Shown here: one piece after another, positions 36,171 through 46,954 of the stretch
Layout: every line of letters begins with the position of its first letter
Numbering within the stretch: the stretch's first letter is position 1
Source of the DNA: Isoetes taiwanensis
Lineage: Eukaryota > Streptophyta > Lycopodiopsida > Isoetales > Isoetaceae
DNA length: 64,000 bases
Assembly (NCBI GenBank): GCA_021234155.1
Contig: JAJEKV010000140.1
Span: 1,149,407 to 1,213,406, forward strand
Direction: 5' to 3'
Position numbers and translations under genes: made by a program
The notes under the pieces: generated by a model
Told to the model about the DNA's origin: nothing
The model's input: only the letters and a program-made list of their open reading frames with translations
The model's database searches: none

Positions 36171-38321
36171 CATGTGCATTGCATGTTAGCTTGTGCATTG
36201 TTCAATTTTGAGACCATATACTTCAAATATGCTAAGTTAACTATGTTGTGCAGGATTGGCTCGCCATAGCGAAGCAGACTTTGAAGAAACTTAGCATGCA
36301 AGATTACGATTCCTTCGTATACTTGAATGACGAATCTTGGAATATGTGGATGCAAGTGGCTCAGTTGTTCTATGAAGACCAACTAAAAGACGAAATGGGT
36401 GAAACGATAGTGGTTAAGGACGGGCTGAGAATGTTCACGAATAACAAGTGCCGACCTTTAAAGTCCATGCATCCAATGGACTTGCAAAGACTGTTGACAG
36501 AGATCATGACAGGCACCACGTACATCAAGACCACCAAAAATTACACTGGAAGGCGTGTCATGAAAATCTGTGCGGGGGAACTGAAGAAGATTGGCACTGT
36601 CGAGCAGGCACTCCTTAAATATCTGAAAGATGTGAAGAAGCTCAAAGTTGACAACATGGAAGATTTGCGGAAAATTCATCCAATATTCACAGAAAATTTG
36701 ATGTTAATGTTCGCCAACAGTGTGGCTGATTGGGTTGATAGCCGCAAGGAGGCAGAAAAGCTTAACCTTCCAAAGGCTCTTATCCTAAAGGTTAATGAAT
36801 ATCTTAGTGGACCGGTGGAAGAGGGATCTAAATCATTCAAATGCTACCGTGTCAGTCCTCTAGGGATGTCAGTTGATGTGGTCAATACCTCTGCTCGGTT
36901 TATCGGATGTGATTTCAGAAATATCAGGAAATGGAGCATGGAAGAATACCAGAAGTTCTTGGACCAGATCAGTGTACTAACGGACCAGCAACTATATTGG
37001 ATCACGATCTTTATCAGTCCAGATCGTTTGAGTGAGTGCTTGTCCGCCATGAAGACGATAGACGAAGGTAGTCGTGTATGGGTGGGAGCGTACCAAGATC
37101 CTAAAAAGAGAAACCCTTCGTCTCGTGTTCGCGAGCTGCAGACTCTTGTTCTGGTAATGTATGTGGCCAGAGACCAAGCAGCTGCCCCTACTATGCATGA
37201 CTTGAATCTATGCTTCACCGACGCGGACCATCCTCAAGAGTATTCGAAGTTTCCACATCACTTGAAAGAAGTGGAGGACATAGAGAAGAACCTCCCCGAT
37301 CATGAGTGTGCAGCAGGTAACATGGTTTAAACTTGTGTCTCTGTCCATTTCTTTTCAATAGCACTTATAACGGTTGTCTACATTCCTTCAGCATACTGGT
37401 TGTATCGGCCTTGGGGTGATAAGAGTGCGGCAGGAGGCGCAGGTGCTCTTATGCCACATCAATTGGATTCCAGGACATGCACCTAGTGCGGAAATTTATG
37501 TTAGAGGGTTGCAGTGTCCTGGATTTCTTCTCCGGAGGATCATTTAGCCGTGCAACTTTGTGCGAAGGGTATAAAGCTACTGCCTTTGAGATTGATGAGA
37601 CTATGCAGCTTAAACTTGTTCAGATTTTTAATCAACTCGAAGTAATGCTGGATGAGAAGAAATCGAGAGCCCGTGCTTTGCAAAAAATAGCAGAGGGCAA
37701 AAAGAAAGCAAGTGGCTCCAAGGCATCGACAATATCGACCACTACTCCACCTCCTTGTCCATTCCTTGCACAAACAGTGCAGGAGTTGCAATCCACTCTC
37801 CGGATGTCTAAGGATTTTGTCACAGACCATTTAAGAAAGGTGGCAGGTTTTGGAGCGAAGGACATGTCTTTCTTTAGAAAGAAGAAGGATAACATTAATG
37901 CTTGTGCACCCAAGATGTGGTCGAGGGTAGCTCCAAGTTTACGCAGCCACTCTTCAAGGATCAAGAACCTTCTGTTGTATTGGAGACACAAGAAGCTCAA
38001 CCTGTGGGCCCACTACCATTAGAGCAAGATAAGGAGGTTGGGGTTGTGGTTGAGAAGGATGATGATGTTGAGAAGGACGAGGAAGTTGAGAAGGACGAAG
38101 AGGTTGAAAAGGATGATGAGGTTGAGAAGGGGGTTGAGAATGAGGGTGATGACGCTACACTAACCAGCGAAGAATTCCTGGCCCAGATGGAGCTCCTGAA
38201 GCAAGCGGCACAGGGAGGGGGAGAACAAAGTGAAGTTGGTCACGCCGCTATGTCAGCTGAAGGGGTGGATGACCCGTAAGCATGTTATATTGTCATAAGA
38301 TCTGTTTTCCTACCACAAGGG

Positions 38322-38354
38322 GTGCAAATTGGGCGGGCGCCCAATTTCGCACCC
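38322..38354. repeat. Single copy of the palindromic core
   Basis: GCAAATTGGGCGGG followed by CGCCCAATTTCGCACCC, about 45 bp after the stop codon of the H3-tail gene. It is the only solitary copy of the core that I found outside the three arrays. Confidence 0.9.
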
Positions 38355-38594
38355 TCTGTACCTCAATGTATATGTTTTTAGAGTCAACTTGAATAAAATA
38401 ACTTATGTACATGAACCAAGAAAACAAATACATGTCTAATATTTTTTGTATTACTTTCCAGTGTTTCCAATATTAATTAACCAACAGTTTGGTATTCTTT
38501 TACATAAAGAAAATACATAGGTCTTACAGGACATGGCTAATTCAACACAAATATACTAGATAATAGACAACATATAATATAAAAGACCAAAGCT

Positions 38595-39097
38595 TCAGTC
38601 AATGCCCAGTTCAACTTGAATAAGATCCCCCAGATCGAACTCATCAATATGACTTCGACTGTACAGATCCAGCCAGTCATCCAAGTCTTTGAGAGAGTGA
38701 CCACTGCTGACCACGAGCTTGGTTACCAAATCTTCGAGTTGTCTACTTTGCTTCTTGTAAAGCTTCTTAAACAGAGGTCGGAATGTGTTGTGCATCTAAA
38801 CGTCCTCCATTTTCAGTGACCTTTTCGATTGCCTTTGCCCTCAGAATACTGGCGTTTAAATGATATGAGGCAGGCCTCCAGCTCCACCCTACTGAGTTCT
38901 TCCTCGTCGCCATCCTTTACCAACCCATCCCCTTTGAGGAGCTTCGTGAGTGCTGCACTAACTTCTCTCGTTCAGTTCTGGTTCATCTCATTTTGTACCT
39001 CCACCTGCAACTGATTCGCATGGGCTAAGATTGCCTCACTAATATGAGACTGCATTTCGGAGATGGTGAGTCCATGTCTGCGCCTCGTGTTGACCAT
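38595..39097 (-). pseudogene. Degenerate small gene, MVNTRRRHG start
   Basis: The minus-strand ATG at 39097 opens MVNTRRRHGLTISEMQSHIS and a glutamine/asparagine-rich helix. A TGA at 38974-38972 interrupts it, and the same frame continues TREVSAALTKLLKGDG to GNRKGH (stop at about 38816). Another frame, 38795-38595, reads LVTKLVVSSGHSLKDLDDWL and ends DLIQVELGID. The short basic MVNTR start recalls some plant transposon ORFs, but I do not recognise the family. It lies convergent to the H3-tail gene and may belong to the same block. Confidence 0.35.
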
Positions 39098-39424
39098 TCC
39101 GAGTGACCTGAAATGAATCTAAGAGACCGAATGAAGGTGCTTGCACGAAGAGATGGAATGAAGAGACAATGAAGAGACTGGAGACGTGCACGATTCCCGA
39201 AATTGTGGCTCATTTTAATAACAAGAAATGACGAAATCTAAAAATTCGCATTGGGTTCCACGGCCTGCCATGTCAACTACCCGCACGGAATCCGAGTTTT
39301 TTTTTAACCTCAACACAAAATCATGTCACTATTTTCAACAAAATACCCTATATTCTTATGACTGGCGATCATTTGAGATATTTATGAACTTGTGGAAAGT
39401 CCATAAATAATGAAACAGTGCTTA

Positions 39425-40000
39425 ATGGTCACATTTGTTAATCTTCATGAAGTTTATGGTTCAAAATTGAACCATAAACTTTATGAACCATAAACTTTAT
39501 CAAAATTGAACCATAAACTTTATGAACCATAAACTTTATCAAAATTGAACCATAAACTTTATAAGTGAACTTTATGAAGTTTATGGTGAACCTTGAACCC
39601 TTATGGTCACATTTGTTAATTTTATGAAGTTTATGGTTCAAAATTTTGCAAAGCAATGTGCTAGCCTAGTTCATATGCAAAGCAATGGTCACAATTTTGC
39701 AAAGCATAACTAGCATGTTCATTATGCAAAGCAATGGTCACAATTATGTTTATCATGGTCACCAATTTGCAAAGCATAACTAGCATGTTCATTATGCAAA
39801 GCAATGGTCACAATTTTGCAAAGCATAACTAGCATGTTCATTATGCAAAGCAATGGTCACAATTATGTTTAATATGGTCACAATTTTGCAAAGCAATGTG
39901 CATGTTCATATGCAAAGCAATGGTCACAATTTTGCAAAGCATAACTAGCATGTTCATTATGCAAAGCAATGGTCACAATTATGTTTATTATGGTAACAAG
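39425..40000. repeat. Compound AT-rich tandem array
   Basis: The left part (about 39445-39600) repeats AACCATAAACTTTATGAACC and TTTATCAAAATTG units. The right part (about 39640-39995) repeats a 50-66 bp unit made of ATGCAAAGCAATGGTCACAA plus TTTTGCAAAGCATAACTAGC. TGGTCACATTTGTTAAT occurs at 39426 and 39604, and also at 28222 at the other side of the block. The layout resembles a transposon subterminal repeat zone, but no terminal inverted repeat was identified. Confidence 0.75.
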
Positions 40001-40706
40001 TATTATGGAAACTTAGAATTGTTTCTGAAGTTTGATGTTCATACAAGTATTGCAATTGAAAATCCAAAAGGGAGTTTAGGGTTGAGAAACCTTGTATTGA
40101 TTTGCTCTAAAATTCCGCCATAACAGTCTCAAAAGGGTGGGTGAGGAATGGATCCACGTGGAAAGGGTTGGCCTCTTCCCACGTGGACCCAATCCAACTT
40201 AAAATTGAAAACAACTACCTTATATATGACTAACTTTTTTTAAGACCTAAGCATGTGGGATATTTCAACCACTACAGGTATTTAGGGTTTCAGAACTCGA
40301 CCTTGGGAAGGAGCAGCTAAGATGGGTTTCAGAACTCTGCCATGTGCTTGTGTTAATCTGCCATTGATTGTTAAGTTCAAATAAAAATCTGATATATTCT
40401 CATATGCCAGCTTCATTTTTGATATTCTGATTTGCTCTAAAATTATGTCATAACAGCTTGATCCCAAGAATTTGATACAAAATTCTTGGGATAGATGGTT
40501 GATACAAAAATCTACACAATTTGATACAAGAATTTGCACAAAATCTGATACAACAACACAACTATACAACGGGTTTCTGATATGCACAAATTAAGATACA
40601 AAATATAACATCTTCAAGTGTGCCATACATTACTTGCTTGAAGTGTGCCATACATTACAGATCTGATACAAATGCAGTTGCTATAAAGTTTGAGATTCAT
40701 AAGAAT

Positions 40707-43251
40707 TCAGATAACAATATACCTGGTTCCAATTCTTTGTCTCTTGCTTCTCCACTCATTTAGTTTATTTCTACCATTCGATTCTGACCAAGCCCATTGT
40801 CGACGTCTCTTCATAGCAGCTGCCATTGCATCATGCAAAATTGGCGAGGCACGTCTTGCCATATTCTCTTCATGTCTTGCTAGCACTCCTCTATAGAACC
40901 ATTGTCCCATTTGGACCAATGGATTGGATTTACGAGAAGTTAGATTACTGCCGCCTCGTTGAGTCTTCCTATTGAAAACCATCTTGGCTTGCTTATGTGA
41001 TTTTTCCATGCCTTGTGTGTTCCATATGGCCAAGCTGCCATACCTATCTGCAAACCAAGGCCCATGTGCAAAAAATTATGCACATAATGTGTAACTTCGC
41101 TCTCCCCCCCATGCATCTATATATGCCTTTATAAATGCATTAACAAATTTCGAATTCGGCTTACGTTCAAAGAAGAAAATCTTGTTTACGCAACAACAAA
41201 TTTAAGTTGGACAAGGCATTCCATGCATGCCTTTTTCTGGTTCTTCCATTAGTGGTTCTGTCCATCTCTGCATCTACAAGTTTTTTCCCAAAGTCCCATA
41301 CACCTACCTTGGCACTTTCATTGCATGGAAAGTGCTTTGCCCTCTCACCTCCAATAGACACCTTGGCTGGAACCGAGCTTCTTCCATTGGAGGACTGTTT
41401 AGTATCCTTTTCCAGCTTCACACATCCACCATGCAATCCTGCAGTTGATAAGACTGTCTCATCCTTAATGTTCCAGACAAAGCACTCTGAAAGCCAAATC
41501 ATCTTTTCTACTATCCTAACAAGAGCATGCAGTGTACAAATGTGAACTCTATCCAAGGGAATATGCAAAATTGGGATCAGATCTTTATCCTTCAGGTGTC
41601 TATCAGGAGCTAAACTCTGATTACATTTGAGAGTACTCTTTGAGGGGCCATTTTTTGTTTCTTTCAAAGTCTCACAGCAATACAAGCACATTCGAGAAGT
41701 CTTTGCACCAGAAGACCTAATATTATACATGGCTTTTTCAGTTTTCAAATCTGATGCCAGGTGGAAATTAATCAAAAAAGAACCAAAACCTTCAATACAA
41801 ACCTTCGTACCTTTATTATAGCTGTCCACAAGCATAGGTATATATGTCTGCTCAAAGACCCATTTCAGCACTTCATTATTCCCCTTCTGAACTTGGAAAA
41901 GGCCCAACCACCACGTATGATCCTCGGATTGGATTGAAAACCACTCGGGGTCTCTATCCTTTCTCTTTAACATTTTTTGCTGTTCATAATCTGCAGCAAA
42001 TGCCCGATTCATGAGTGTCAAAGACACCCTTTCATACTTGACTTTGTGGCGGAGTTCCATTTCATCAAGCTTCAAACAAACCTCCAGCTGGCTGTTGTGA
42101 ATGCTATCTTCATGTATATTATAGAAAACTACCATAAATTTCAGAATGCTCTCCAAGTCAAACCACAAATTGTTTCTCTCATGGAGACTTATAATTTTGT
42201 TGTCATTGGGGATACCTTTTTTAGATCTTGGCCCTGAAATAGTGAATGGTGTTTCACACTTAATTGAGTGCATTCCTCCAAGGATCTCTTCAACCATGGT
42301 GTTTCTCCTTGCCCTGACAAGATTCAGATGGTGTGGCCTTGGAACCATAACTTTATTTGTCCCAACCATGTTCAATGCATCCGAGAATTGCTTGAAGAGC
42401 AATCTATAAGCTGCTGTACTAATTCCAGCAGAATCACATACATTTTGAATTTTATTTGCATCCATTTTAGAACTCACCTCATGAAGAAGCATGTCCATAA
42501 TAGATTTCTTCAAATCAGAATTCTCGGGTGAATTTAACATTGAAATGATTTCTTCTTTTGTGGGAATACTTCTTACAATGTTGCCAACATTCTTCCTCAC
42601 ACCCTTCTTTCCCTTACTTGACTGTAGCACTTGCTTCATAGCATAAATTCTCCTTCGAGCAGCCCCACACTTAATATTAAGTGTTTCAATTGGCCTGAAT
42701 TCTTTTATTCTCTCTCGAGCACCAAGAACAGTCCTCTTTGATCTCTCCAATCTCTTCTGCAAGACACGACACTGTTTCATATTCTTTCTAGCATCATTTA
42801 CTGCTGAAAGTCTTGCAAACTCTAATTGAGAATTCCTTTTTGTTAGCTGGCTGATCTGCTTATCCTTTTCCCTTCTTTGTTGCTCTAACTGATCTCTCAA
42901 TTTGCACAACTCCGTATCTCTTAAATGCAAGCAATGTGACAAATTGTTATTTTGATAAATTAATTGCAAACTATATTGTGCCAGGCTCTCACAGTAGCCT
43001 AGCAGCCCCGACTTTCCCTCACAAACAAACCTCACAAGGCTTGTTACACAATTGAAATTTGGACATCTACCTGTGAATGGATTTCGTGGGTAAATTTCCC
43101 CTACTGTCCAGATATCAGCATGACTCAATCTCAAAGCATTATGTTCTTCTTTGCTGACAGTAGATTTTGCAAATTCTGATGAAGGCAAGGTAATTCTCAT
43201 TTGAACCATGGCAATGACTGCAGCTAGCAGAAACCATCCCAGAAACTCCAT
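40707..43251 (-). pseudogene. Uncharacterised transposase-like gene (694-codon ORF plus 3' frames)
   Basis: The ORF 43251-41167 starts MEFLGWFLLAAVIAMVQM, a hydrophobic signal- or anchor-like stretch. A Cys-rich part (RCPNFNC, FVCEGKSGLLGYC), a coiled coil at about residues 110-185 (LRDQLEQQRREKDKQISQL) and a conserved-looking region with TWWLGLFQVQKGNNEVLKWV, SRMCLYCCETLKETKNG and PLDRVHICTLHALVRIVEKM follow. Beyond its stop, another frame continues FFERKPNSKFVNAFIKAYID, and after a second shift in a T run FADRYGSLAIWNTQGMEKSH to 40707. That RYGSL...QGxEKSH block recalls the C-terminus of large transposon-encoded proteins of uncertain class. The two shifts near 41180 and 41075 break the 3' end. 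Function not established. Confidence 0.5.
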
Positions 43252-43264
43252 TGTTGATTTTATA

Positions 43265-43470
43265 CTGAATTCAAATGTTTCAGGTGCGGGAAATTCAAAT
43301 TTGAACTACAATTCAAAATTTCCGAGCACTTTAGAGTGAGGGAAATTCAAGATTGAACTGCAATTCAAATTTTTCCGAGCAAATGCAATGAGGGAATTTC
43401 AAATTTGAACTATGATTCAAAATTTTCCGAGCAATGCAATGAGGGAAATTCAAATTTGAACTCACACGCC
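43265..43470. repeat. Four ~60-bp tandem units before the transposase-like gene
   Basis: Repeats of GGGAAATTCAAATTTGAACT, then a variable ATTCAAAATTTTCCGAGCA, at about 60-bp spacing. They lie directly upstream of the minus-strand ATG at 43251, so they sit in its promoter or 5' leader. Similar AAATTCAAATT runs occur in the divergent interval at 32.4 kb. Confidence 0.8.
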
Positions 43471-43855
43471 CACATAAACCCTAAACCTTGGATCTCGAGC
43501 TCAAATCGTGCATCTGTTGTCTTGGAAAACCACCAGACACCTCGCTTGAATAGGGAGATCTCAGGGCGATCTCGGAGACACGCCCGAGATCTCACAAACT
43601 GATTCGAGGAACCCTAATCGAGATTTCCTCCTCTCTCTCTACAAATGACGTGGCATAATAGGATAGGTCTACGTGGGCTACAAGATACACTTGGATTCTA
43701 TATTTATGAAGGCTAAATGCTCTCCAATATAATTAGGAAAATAGAAAAAATAAACCATAATATTTCGTAGGGGGACATCCTAAGACCCCATATTTTCTCT
43801 AATGCATCTGCGGCAGAAAGAAAGCTTTATCTACCTCTGTCACGACTGGGGCAAC

Positions 43856-44074
43856 TTTTTGGGTTGCCCCTAGGGGGGCAAACCCTTGTTTATGTGGGTT
43901 TTTGGCGTATCCTAGGTATATGCTAGAATATCCCTAGGATATGCTGGTGACTGCTGCAAACCTATTCTTCCCTGTAAATTCTCGGTCACCTGCATTGTGG
44001 ATCAGGGATGCTTGAACCAGCTAACTGGGAAGACAGACGAAGCTCCAATCTTGCATTCCTTATTTCTGTGTGTG
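43856..44074. repeat. Dispersed repeat family 1, copy 2
   Basis: Second copy of the sequence at 3552-3785, same orientation, about 90% identical over the alignable part, lacking the ATATCCCTAG expansion seen in copy 1. Confidence 0.8.
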
Positions 44075-46860
44075 CCACAGGCTTTTGGTGTTACATGTTA
44101 CAGCTCCCTAAAGATTGCAGTTTTGGAGCTTTGAGCTCCTCATTTTGTCGTTTTGTTAAATATGAAATGCTGAATGCGTGCACCCTAAAACTAAGCAGTG
44201 CCTTGTGTGGCTGAATGCGTGATTGGATTCTTGAAATTTCTGGTAAAAAGCCTTGTTGACTCCAGGAGAACATTGGCTCCAGGGTCGTCAGCCATGCCGG
44301 AATTTGCAGGGGTTTGACTAGAACTATGCCATGCAGGGTTTCTCCATCTTCGCTGAAAATTCCACGATGCATTACCAAGTGTCCATCATTCTTTGTAGCT
44401 TCTGAGAAGCTAACTATGCCTTCTATATCCACGATGGCTGCATGCAGGGAAATTGGAGCTAGCGAGCTTACTGCTGGCCCTAGAAAGATTCTATGAAGTA
44501 GTCTTGCACGATTCAGGTGCCTGTTTTCCATTTTCTCATTCTGATGCATTAGAAAAAAATTGTATACAATGAGCCCTGTTGATCTGAGGAATTGGGGAAG
44601 TCTGGCTGTTCATTTTTGGGGCAAACCCAAGAACAAATTTCAACGCATAGAATGAAGCCATGGAACTTCATGCAAGATGAGACTTTTGCACTCATTGTTG
44701 CTTCTTTCCAGTTGTTTTGCTAACTCTAATATAAACAGGATGAACTTGGATCAGCATTCCAGGATATTTACATTGTTGTTTCCGAATTGGTGGTTTACTC
44801 TTGAAGAGCTTCTCTTTTTACTAGACCGGATATTTTCCAATTTTGCAAACCATTTGACGACTCAAAGCTTGCTACTGCTGTGGAAATGGGGTGAGAACAG
44901 CCTTTTGCCTCTTAGCTTCAAGCACGACAACACACAGATGGCAACATCCCTTTCCTTGGTTCTTCTTTGTAAGTTCATATTTGATATTTCCTTTTATTTG
45001 CTTCATTAGCTTCATAATTGATCTTCCCTTCAATCCCTTTTCACTTGGTTCATTCGCAGTGCACATGTCTGCAACATATCGCTTGGACATCCTGGGAAAC
45101 ATGTACATAGTTCCCACATGCATAATAGGCATTATGGCAAAGCTTTGGAGTTCAGCTATGCATTCTAGCTATGTAGCCTTGGAGTTCAGTGATGCATTCT
45201 GGCTATGGCGGCTTCTGGGGCTTTGGAATTTGGGTATGGCAGGTAGTGTTACTTTCTTCTCCTTGGCAGAGTATATGAATAGTTTGATATGAGGGATATG
45301 AGTGTTACTATACCAGGAGCAAGCGAAGTGACCACAACTTCTGGAGAAGATGATCTCCCAGCATTCTTTTTCTTCCGCATGATGTCATTCTGCAAATGAC
45401 GTGTATGTGTCAGAAACTAGACAGTTATCAACATTGCTAGCATCGTCCTTAGGGAAATAAATGGGCGGCACAGTTGATATTGCTGCTAGCATTGGAATAT
45501 CAGAAACACACGCTCAGCTTCTTCATGACATGTTGGCATCGATTTTTTCAAATGAAGAGTTAAATGCAGATCTTTTGGCAAAAGCACCAGTAGATGAAAT
45601 TGAGTCTGTTGGCATAGATGTTGATGATATCCTTCTTTTTTTCTTATCTGTTAATCTATTGGAAAGTTCCTCCATGGCCGCATAAAGATGTTGCAGCTAT
45701 GGCAGTTTGAACTGCAGCCTGTCATCTAAATTTGTTGAAGCCCTCTTCATTCTACAGTAAATACTACATAATGCCAGTCTATGAAATGAAGGAACCATTT
45801 TTGTTAACTTGGTCTACAGACCAAATTATTGAGTCATTCTTATTTCCATATGTTGCTGTGCTGAACCTTAGGTTCGTATTTCCTTTTTTACTTGGCTATG
45901 CAACAAGGCCGATCTGCATTCCCTCCACTATTTCAGCGGTTGTTTGGGTCGTAAAAACAGGAATAACTGGAGACATGTACCCGTTGCAAGTTTTTGATGC
46001 CGTTTCAGCGGAATCTGCATTGGTACAGTTGCCAATGCATAAAGATGATGCTGAGGTTACGCAAGAAGTTTATTGTCGAGAAGTGCTTTTTTTGTATTAC
46101 CCAACTATGTGCCAAAAAGAGATTCAAGAGATACTATGGCTCGAGAAGATGGTGAAAAATTAAGCAAGTGTTGGTCAAATTTGATTCGTGCTTAAAAACA
46201 ACTTATTCTTCAGCGACTTGTGCTTTGTCCCAATTTCATATCTCCAGAGATTTCTAGAAAGGTAAGCGTAGCAACAGTTGTTGGTTCAAGTGCAAAGATG
46301 GATTGTAACTTTCAGCTTCTGGAATTTTAGCAAGCATATGCTATCAATACGCTGATGTTAGAGTTCTTGGAAATAATGGATCTTCATACAAAAAAACTAT
46401 GACAAACTGCTTAGGCATGCGGCTCATAACATAACACAGTTGCAATGGTTCTAATTTTGGCTTTGGGTGTTTTGCATATTTCACACAGGGCACTTGATTT
46501 GCCTCCAAAGTTTCTGTGTTGGTACCTTGGAAAATACAACACTATGTGAATGTCTTAGTCCGTTGCAAAATTGGCTTCTAAGACTTGCATGTGTTTTCTT
46601 GTCGAGTTGAATACATAACCGAGTAGTTAATGGTAAGAAAGCATGTCCATAGTGGCTTCTATCTTGCTTTATCTTCTATTCGAAATTGGTTATTTTATTT
46701 GGTGACATGAGAAGAAAAGTTCAACTTATATTATTTTATGAGTGAATTGTTGAGCTATTGTTTTATGAGTGAACTGTTGTGCAGTGTTTTCTCCGTGTAG
46801 TTTTTCTGTGTTGAAGCATCTTTTAACCACCATGTTGTCCCATTTTACATGCTCGCTTGG
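44075..46860. other. Unassigned stretch with possible broken exons
   Basis: Some short frames look protein-like but match nothing I know: minus 44091-44549 (contains VDIEGIVSFSEATKNDGHLV), plus 45461-45685 (ISETHAQLLHDMLASIFSNE) and plus 45960-46163 (ESALVQLPMHKDDAEVTQEV). A 33-bp duplication (TTGGAGTTCAG.GATGCATTC) is at about 45145-45215. These may be remnants of one plus-strand gene, but splice sites and homology could not be settled. Confidence 0.3.
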
Positions 46861-46954
46861 CTTATTTTCTTATGGCTATCGGGAGCCTTGGAGCCATTGC
46901 ACATGGTTTTGCATTACCTGCACTTTCTATTATATTTGGAAACTTTATTGACAT
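46861..46954 (+). pseudogene. ABCB (MDR-type) transporter exon fragment
   Basis: After a frame change near 46870 the sequence reads MAIGSLGAIAHGFALPALSI followed by IFGNFIDM and a GT donor. This is the first membrane-domain opening of plant ABCB exporters. The preceding VPFYML in another frame fits the usual lead-in. No nucleotide-binding domain or other exon follows in the next kilobases, so it is an isolated remnant. Confidence 0.7.

Larger units (their letters stand above)
32838..38279 (+). pseudogene. Gene with H3-tail, ParB-like and methyltransferase-like regions
   Basis: Exon 1 (32838-32868, MEQRPLKGGK) splices by GT-AG in phase to exon 2 (33890-35494), giving GGKAP then MARTKQTARVPGSGPP; MARTKQTAR is the exact histone H3 N-terminus. 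Exon 2 later has a basic Ser-rich linker and VISPEHVDTLYESF followed by IVNGNHTTTVVQIL, resembling a ParB/sulfiredoxin fold. Exon 3 (36254-37316) joins in phase and is not identified. Exon 4 (37392-38279) begins AYWLYRPWGDKSA and carries GCSVLDFFSGGSFSRATLCE followed by AFEID, like motif I of N4/N6 DNA methylases, then an acidic EKDEEVEKDE tail. No DPPY or NPPY catalytic motif is visible. Breaks: frame changes between about 34007 and 34140, TGA at 35180-35182 (where TGG is expected), and frame changes near 37470 and 37900. Confidence 0.6.

Noticed and set aside
35523-36189. ORFs of 96-165 codons across array C
   Set aside because: Same reason: stop-free palindromic tandem units inside an intron with in-phase flanking exons.
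40268-40285. CACTA-type terminus (CCACTACAGG) right of the block
   Set aside because: No matching CCTGTAGTG in inverted orientation was seen on the left side and the orientation is wrong for a right end.
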